The position numbers were made by a program, and so were the translations under genes. This document shows, piece by piece, positions 39,505 to 39,807 of a stretch of DNA of 39,807 nucleotides. The notes under the pieces are model-generated. The model saw only the letters and a list, made by a program, of their open reading frames with translations, was not told where the DNA came from and ran no database searches. Source of the stretch: Fonticula-like sp. SCN 57-25 (taxonomy: Eukaryota; Nucleariida; Rotosphaerida); the NCBI GenBank assembly GCA_001724245.1, contig MEDX01000030.1, positions 1-39,807 of the forward strand, read 5' to 3'. Within the stretch, counting starts at the first letter, position 1. Every line of letters starts with the position of its first letter.

Positions 39505-39807
39505 CTAATCATTCTTTTTAGCCGTCGACTCTTTCCTCCTCCTATTCTTCACGTCACGCAGCGCCGCCGCCACAATAGGCACAAGCAGCGGCACAAACAG
39601 CGGCACATACACCGCGTACCGCTGGTCCTCTGGAAAGTACTCTTGCGCCATCAGAGATGGGTGGAAAAAGGCGCGGTCGGCGGTCGAGGCGGCGCCGCGC
39701 GCGGAGAGGACGCTCAGGGAAAGGTCGCCGGCGGCGGACGCGCGGCGGGCGGCGGCAATGTGGGAAATCGTCTCAAGGATGAGAGACGAAATGGTGGGGG
39801 AGACGGG
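39505..39807 (-). CDS. PIGS: GPI transamidase subunit PIG-S, C-terminal part (5' partial)
   Basis: The frame is open to the window edge; 100 residues remain. The end matches the PIG-S C-terminus: AFFHPSLMAQEYFPEDQRYA followed by a hydrophobic segment VYVPLFVPLLVPIVAAAL and a basic cytosolic tail RDVKNRRRK. Human PIG-S has [30 protein letters not shown] in the same place. PIG-S (yeast Gpi17) is a subunit of the ER GPI-transamidase that attaches GPI anchors to proteins; the hydrophobic stretch is the C-terminal membrane helix. The stop codon is at 39505-39507. It is convergent with the RCC1-like gene. Confidence 0.88.
   Translation of the reverse strand, partial: PVSPTISSLILETISHIAAARRASAAGDLSLSVLSARGAASTADRAFFHPSLMAQEYFPEDQRYAVYVPLFVPLLVPIVAAALRDVKNRRRKESTAKKND

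Noticed and set aside
1-39807. tRNA, rRNA, snRNA genes and CRISPR arrays
   Set aside because: Looked for A/B-box pairs, U6/U1-like cores and regular spacer arrays; the one B-box-like GTTCGAA near 9127 has no tRNA context.
1-39807. U12-type introns
   Set aside because: No intron among the 43 models shows RTATCCTT with a TTCCTTAAC-like branch site.

Overview
The window is nuclear DNA from a GC-rich, compact eukaryotic genome. It carries 20 protein-coding genes (the first and last cut by the window edges). I infer 43 introns from splice signals and reading-frame continuity, mostly 44-80 nt long. Gene content points to a fungus or a close opisthokont relative. It includes a Cti6/Cph-type PHD protein, APC13, ESS2, SMU1, SURF6, BCD1, RMI1, PIG-S, 5-oxoprolinase, a PX/PH phospholipase D and a mitochondrial bL31. 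A U11-48K homologue (minor spliceosome), a TRANK1-like helicase and a nuclease/kinase effector-like gene fit an early-diverging fungus better than an ordinary ascomycete. I cannot name the species.

Layout. 1-7206 (+): the 3' part of a giant ankyrin/UvrD-type helicase gene with nine exons. 7472-8828 (-): PHD finger protein. 9616-10134 (+): DUF4604/KIAA1143 protein. 10471-10780 (+): APC13. 10861-12250 (-) and 12308-14028 (+): ESS2 and SMU1, two spliceosome factors that share a 57-bp divergent promoter. 14156-15518 (-) and 15634-15992 (+): SURF6/Rrp14 and mitochondrial bL31. 16167-20429 (+): 5-oxoprolinase. 20580-21299 (-): a small Tudor-like protein. 21521-24037 (+): an intronless coiled-coil + nuclease-like + kinase-like gene resembling Crinkler-type effectors. 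24287-26860 (-): an intronless GT4-GT2 double glycosyltransferase, divergent from a class I methyltransferase (27027-27954, +) across a promoter with three CACGTG boxes. 28477-30333 (+): RMI1 with an E2F-like box upstream. 30402-31443 (-): U11-48K. 31530-32793 (+): LST2-like protein. 32969-33850 (-): BCD1. 33981-37938 (+): phospholipase D. 38288-39251 (+): RCC1-repeat protein. 39505-39807 (-): C-terminus of PIG-S.

Themes. RNA processing and ribosome assembly are over-represented (ESS2, SMU1, U11-48K, BCD1, SURF6, bL31m), often as tight divergent pairs. Splicing signals are distinctive: 42 of 43 inferred donors have C at intron position +4, and 39 of 43 read GTRCG. No U12-type intron is visible although a U11-specific protein is encoded. 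The most unusual gene is the nuclease/kinase-like one at 21521-24037. It lacks introns, carries 21-bp minisatellites and is the best candidate for a mobile or effector-type system.
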